This document shows positions 61,747 through 64,000 of a DNA stretch of 64,000 nt, one piece after another. This stretch comes from Piper betle (lineage: Eukaryota; Streptophyta; Magnoliopsida; Piperales; Piperaceae): positions 26,586-90,585 of the forward strand of contig JAURVB010008515.1 in NCBI GenBank assembly GCA_033002965.1, written 5' to 3'. Below the pieces are notes generated by a model, which searched no databases, was not told the DNA's origin, and saw nothing but the letters and a program-made list of their open reading frames with translations. Position 1 is the first letter of the stretch. Each line of letters starts with the position of its first letter. The position numbers were made by a program, and so were the translations under genes.

Positions 61747-63639
61747 TTAGTGATGATGATCCTGAACATATCGGAGGCCACAATACTTGCAAATTGCTGG
61801 TTCTTCTTTGTCAAGGCAGATGAATTCAATGGGAGTGCCCAAGAGCAGGATTGCTGTCTGCATTCAAATGACCAGAAATATATAATTATAATTTAACAAA
61901 ATGCTATAAACATGACATAACAAATCAGAGAATTTTAAGGCTGAAAATCTGAGTAGGTCAAGCAAACGGTCACCAGTACATTTAACACAAAAGACAGATG
62001 TACACCAATTACATATATCTTGGAAAAGAACTCATGATTTGTCAATTGGCACTCTTCATTCCATTTACCATAACCAGTCTCTACCTCTCATCTACCACCA
62101 AGCCTATTTTATTTTCAAATGTTTTTGTTCAGGTTCAGATTTTCGCATGAATTTATCGTAATTCAGATCAGGTTAAGTTTGGCCGTGCCAACATTAAAAT
62201 GGAGTAATTCTTATGCTACAATTCTTCTTCTTCTTCTTCTTCTTCCACATGGTACCCAAAGGGTGTCAGGGGCGTAGAACCTAAATTAGAATCCATACAA
62301 TTACAAACTCAAAATTTTTGATGGCTAAATGCCCTTCTTGACGGCAACCCTCCTCCTTTATCCGGGCTTGGGACCGGAAATGCAAGAGCAATGATGGAGT
62401 TTACATAGGTAATATTAAAAATCAGGCTTAGCTTCAAACTCATGGTCAGAACTCAGGAGCTTAATTTAAGCAATTCCTAACCCAAAGGCATAGGGTCACC
62501 ATTGAAATGATATTCGAATTGCAGCCAAATTTTAAATAGCAATTACACATAAGACTAGCGAAAAAAACAGACTGACCACGGAGGATCTCAATTCTCACAC
62601 TAATTAAAAGTCCAATAATGTTTTTCTTTTATCCAACCTATAAATGATAAACACTATTATTTTTAAATGTGAAACAGTTATAAATTTTATATCCTTCCAC
62701 CTTACAATATATGCTCCATATAAAATTCAAAACCCACCCCAAAAGAACATACAGCTTCTTGATTTCTGCTCCTGGTCCAAATAACAGAACAACTAAAGAA
62801 GATCAAGAAAAATCACTAAATAGGAGAAAAAGGATGAACCCCATCTTGTCGAATGACTAACCTACAAAGTAGGTGGTTGAAAAGTTTTATTTGCACACCT
62901 CGCTTACTGATCTTTAAATGAAGCATTATAAAATATTTAGTCCCATTGCAGATGCAAGAAAATTCTCCCATAGTATACAATAGAGGTAGAATGTTAAAAC
63001 TTAAAAGCAACCAACAACATTAACACCTCCTGAATTAAGCCTTTCTATGATTTCCTTGTCCATTGCCTCGTTTTTCCTTGCCCATTCCAAGTTCCAACTC
63101 ATTCATGGTCTGCAATTCATAATTTCTCAAAAAAATAAAGATAAGAAAAACACCTCCTTCACAAGCAACGATTCTGTGGCTGACTTTAATAGGCGGGACT
63201 TCATTAATCAACTCCATCGGCGACTTCTTACTTGTGTCCTGCATCACAAGGTAACATTTTTTCAAAACCTCAATCCCACCTACAGATGTTGGCAACTTCA
63301 CCAACATCATCTTTTGCAAATTCCAACCAAATTACATGAAATGAGAAACAATCCTTTAAAGAAAAAACATCAGCAACAACAAAAATTCTACTTGCCACTA
63401 GATCGTTTAGAAAACGCCAGTTCGCTCATCGATCCACAACAAAACTTCAACCCAAAAAAACTATAAGGGAAAAAAATCGAATCTTGACGGTTCCAAGGGC
63501 ATCAGACCTGCATCCACTTTGCCGTATGGGCGCTCACGACAGAGGAGGCAGACGGGGAAGGAGAAGGGGCATACGATCCGAAGGACTTCCGGAGAAGGTC
63601 GCCGGCGAGGAGGGAAGCCGGCCGGCGGAGGCTTGCCAT
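61747..63639 (-). CDS. NDUFS6: Mitochondrial complex I subunit NDUFS6 (13-kDa iron-sulfur protein 6), one-base disturbance in exon 3
   Basis: NDUFS6 is an accessory zinc-binding subunit of respiratory complex I on the matrix arm. Exon 1 (63508-63639) encodes MASLRRPASLLAGDLLRKSF, an Arg/Ser-rich mitochondrial presequence, ending HTAKWMQ. Exon 2 (63154-63238) encodes DTSKKSPMELINEVPPIKVSHRIVACEG. Exon 3 ends IEFICLDKEEPAICKYCGLRYVQDHHH with the stop at 61747-61749. With the expected acceptor (exon from 61857) the sequence reads DSNPALGHS and stops, because one base is extra in GGGCACTCCCATT. Using an AG four bases further (exon from 61853) restores the frame to a 107-residue protein but replaces NPALGHP with AILLLGTP, losing the zinc-ligand His. 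The other ligands (Cys of ACEG, CKYC) remain. Confidence 0.85.
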
Positions 63640-64000
63640 TGCTGCTTCGGTGGCGCAGCTTCTGCGAGGTATGGGCTGTTTGATGACAAGATGGGCTTTC
63701 TCCAACTAATTGACGGGTTCTTATTTTGCTAGTGGGCTTTCTTAGGCCATTCTTATAGCGGTTCCTAGTTTATCTAATCTTATTAATAAAAAGCAAACTA
63801 AATATTGACCTTTCGTTAAAAAGTATGAGTTTTAACTATCAAAATTTTTAAAATAAAAAATAAAAAATCAAATTATTAAAATATATCTTTTTTATTTGGA
63901 TTTATCTTTAAAATAAATCAAAATTTATGTCGAAGATATTAAATTATTATAATATATTTCATCTTTATTAAACAAAAATTTATTGGTGAGATCTTTCAAT
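63640..64000. other. 5' flank of NDUFS6
   Basis: A short GC-rich leader to about 63700 is followed by AT-rich promoter or intergenic DNA; no further gene is seen up to the window end. Confidence 0.4.

Overview
This window is nuclear DNA of a flowering plant. It has intron-rich genes with homologues known from plants (ATG3, the ALC1-like remodeler CHR10/ASG3, a CNR6-type PLAC8 protein, a VAN3-binding/FORKED-like protein, a TIP aquaporin, mitochondrial NDUFS6), AT-rich spacers, and plant-type LTR retrotransposons and LINEs. Several first exons are GC-rich, which hints at a monocot, but I cannot name the species. Gene models were built by hand from reading frames, GT-AG junctions and remembered family sequences; no alignment program was run.

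Layout. 1-6375 is the decayed 3' part of a Ty3/gypsy-like element ending in a 2.9-kb LTR; two more LTRs of this family lie at about 18967-21420 (reversed) and 54596-57479 (solo). 8711-12101 (+) is ATG3 with nine exons, tail to tail with CHR10 at 12808-17587 (-), sixteen exons including an 8-nt microexon. 17.6-22.9 kb is AT-rich repeat DNA. 22935-24929 (-) is an unnamed gene with a C-terminal membrane anchor and an apparent frameshift in exon 1. 25626-27030 (+) is an intron-containing pseudogene of ribosomal protein eL15. 27636-30534 (-) is an intact Gfo/Idh/MocA-family oxidoreductase. 30824-31406 is a foldback element with four perfect hairpins around a GC-rich core, sitting between two 20-nt TA repeats. 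32.2-41.8 kb is a decayed LINE (-) split by a nested Ty3-type element (34470-40252) that keeps gag and protease traces but no recognisable reverse transcriptase. 44358-47094 (+) is CNR6-like. 48562-48727 (-) is a probable tiny membrane protein broken at a G13 run. 49615-52135 (-) is a VAN3-binding-like protein. 57577-58846 (-) is a TIP2-type aquaporin pseudogene. 61747-63639 (-) is NDUFS6 with a one-base disturbance beside its zinc-ligand histidine.

The genes do not form a pathway; this is ordinary plant gene space. The main points of interest are the foldback element, the nested retroelements, the two unprocessed pseudogenes, the microexon, and three otherwise good genes whose frames are broken by single bases, which could be assembly errors or real allelic damage. 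I found no tRNA, rRNA or CRISPR locus.
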